Source of the DNA: an uncultured Pirellulaceae bacterium
GTDB taxonomy: Bacteria > Planctomycetota > Planctomycetia > Pirellulales > Pirellulaceae
NCBI GenBank assembly: GCA_937921995.1
Contig: CAKZVF010000086.1
Coordinates: 1 to 33,534, forward strand
Reading direction: 5' to 3'
Length of the DNA: 33,534 nt
Part shown: one piece after another, positions 31,968 through 33,534 of the stretch
Layout of the letters: each line of letters begins with the position of its first letter
Position numbering within the stretch: position 1 is the stretch's first letter
Made by a program: the position numbers and the translations under genes
The notes under the pieces: model-generated
Told to the model about the DNA's origin: nothing
Databases searched by the model: none
Seen by the model: only the letters and a program-made list of their open reading frames with translations

Positions 31968-33534
<1,567 letters not shown>

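Overview
The window looks like a chromosomal segment of a planctomycete, most likely a Pirellulaceae/Rhodopirellula-type bacterium. The basis is gene content and style rather than a marker RNA. It has an SUI1/eIF1-like factor, a RecO - BamD-like - LptE cluster, a SpoIIM/DUF4129/DUF4350/MoxR/DUF58 cluster and a TolC protein with a very long disordered tail. It also has a tiny lysine-rich coiled-coil protein, many lipoproteins, weak or absent Shine-Dalgarno sites, several TTG/GTG starts and moderately high GC. I found no tRNA, rRNA, CRISPR array, prophage or transposase gene.

Layout. 1-5400: SUI1-like factor, then dnaG-rpoD read leftward with a terminator after rpoD. 5.4-8.9 kb: a leftward glycosyltransferase-like protein with a coiled-coil tail, a rightward secreted protein ended by a perfect UUCG hairpin, and a leftward unknown protein. 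9.0-16.0 kb: a rightward six-gene cluster (SpoIIM-like, membrane protein, DUF4129, DUF4350, MoxR with a zinc ribbon, DUF58). The first four genes touch or overlap; the cluster resembles known MoxR/DUF58 loci. 16.1-19.6 kb: leftward recO - bamD-like - lptE - thioredoxin lipoprotein, an envelope-assembly group. 20.3-24.5 kb: rightward ogt-type methyltransferase, small membrane protein, TlpA-like thioredoxin protein, ThuA-domain protein and an FMN split-barrel protein. 24.6-26.0 kb: selA. 26.2-31.0 kb: leftward 56-residue coiled-coil protein, secreted Cys-rich protein, acidic lipoprotein and TolC. 31.5 kb: rpmF (L32). 32-33.5 kb: glmS, cut by the right edge.

The most interesting signal is not a gene. 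The intergenic spaces carry at least five unrelated families of short two-armed palindromes (families A to E below). In families B, C and D each arm forms its own hairpin, and the two arms differ mainly by base changes that keep each hairpin paired. Families B, C and E begin with GTRG at the outer foot. This is the architecture of REP doublets (REPINs), which RAYT Y1 transposases move in other bacteria. Family A has four copies of 73, 73, 75 and 73 bp, all just 3' of genes and three of them between convergent genes. One family E copy appears to have been split by about 104 bp that contain a family D element. Functions are assigned from recognisable motifs only; no searches could be run.
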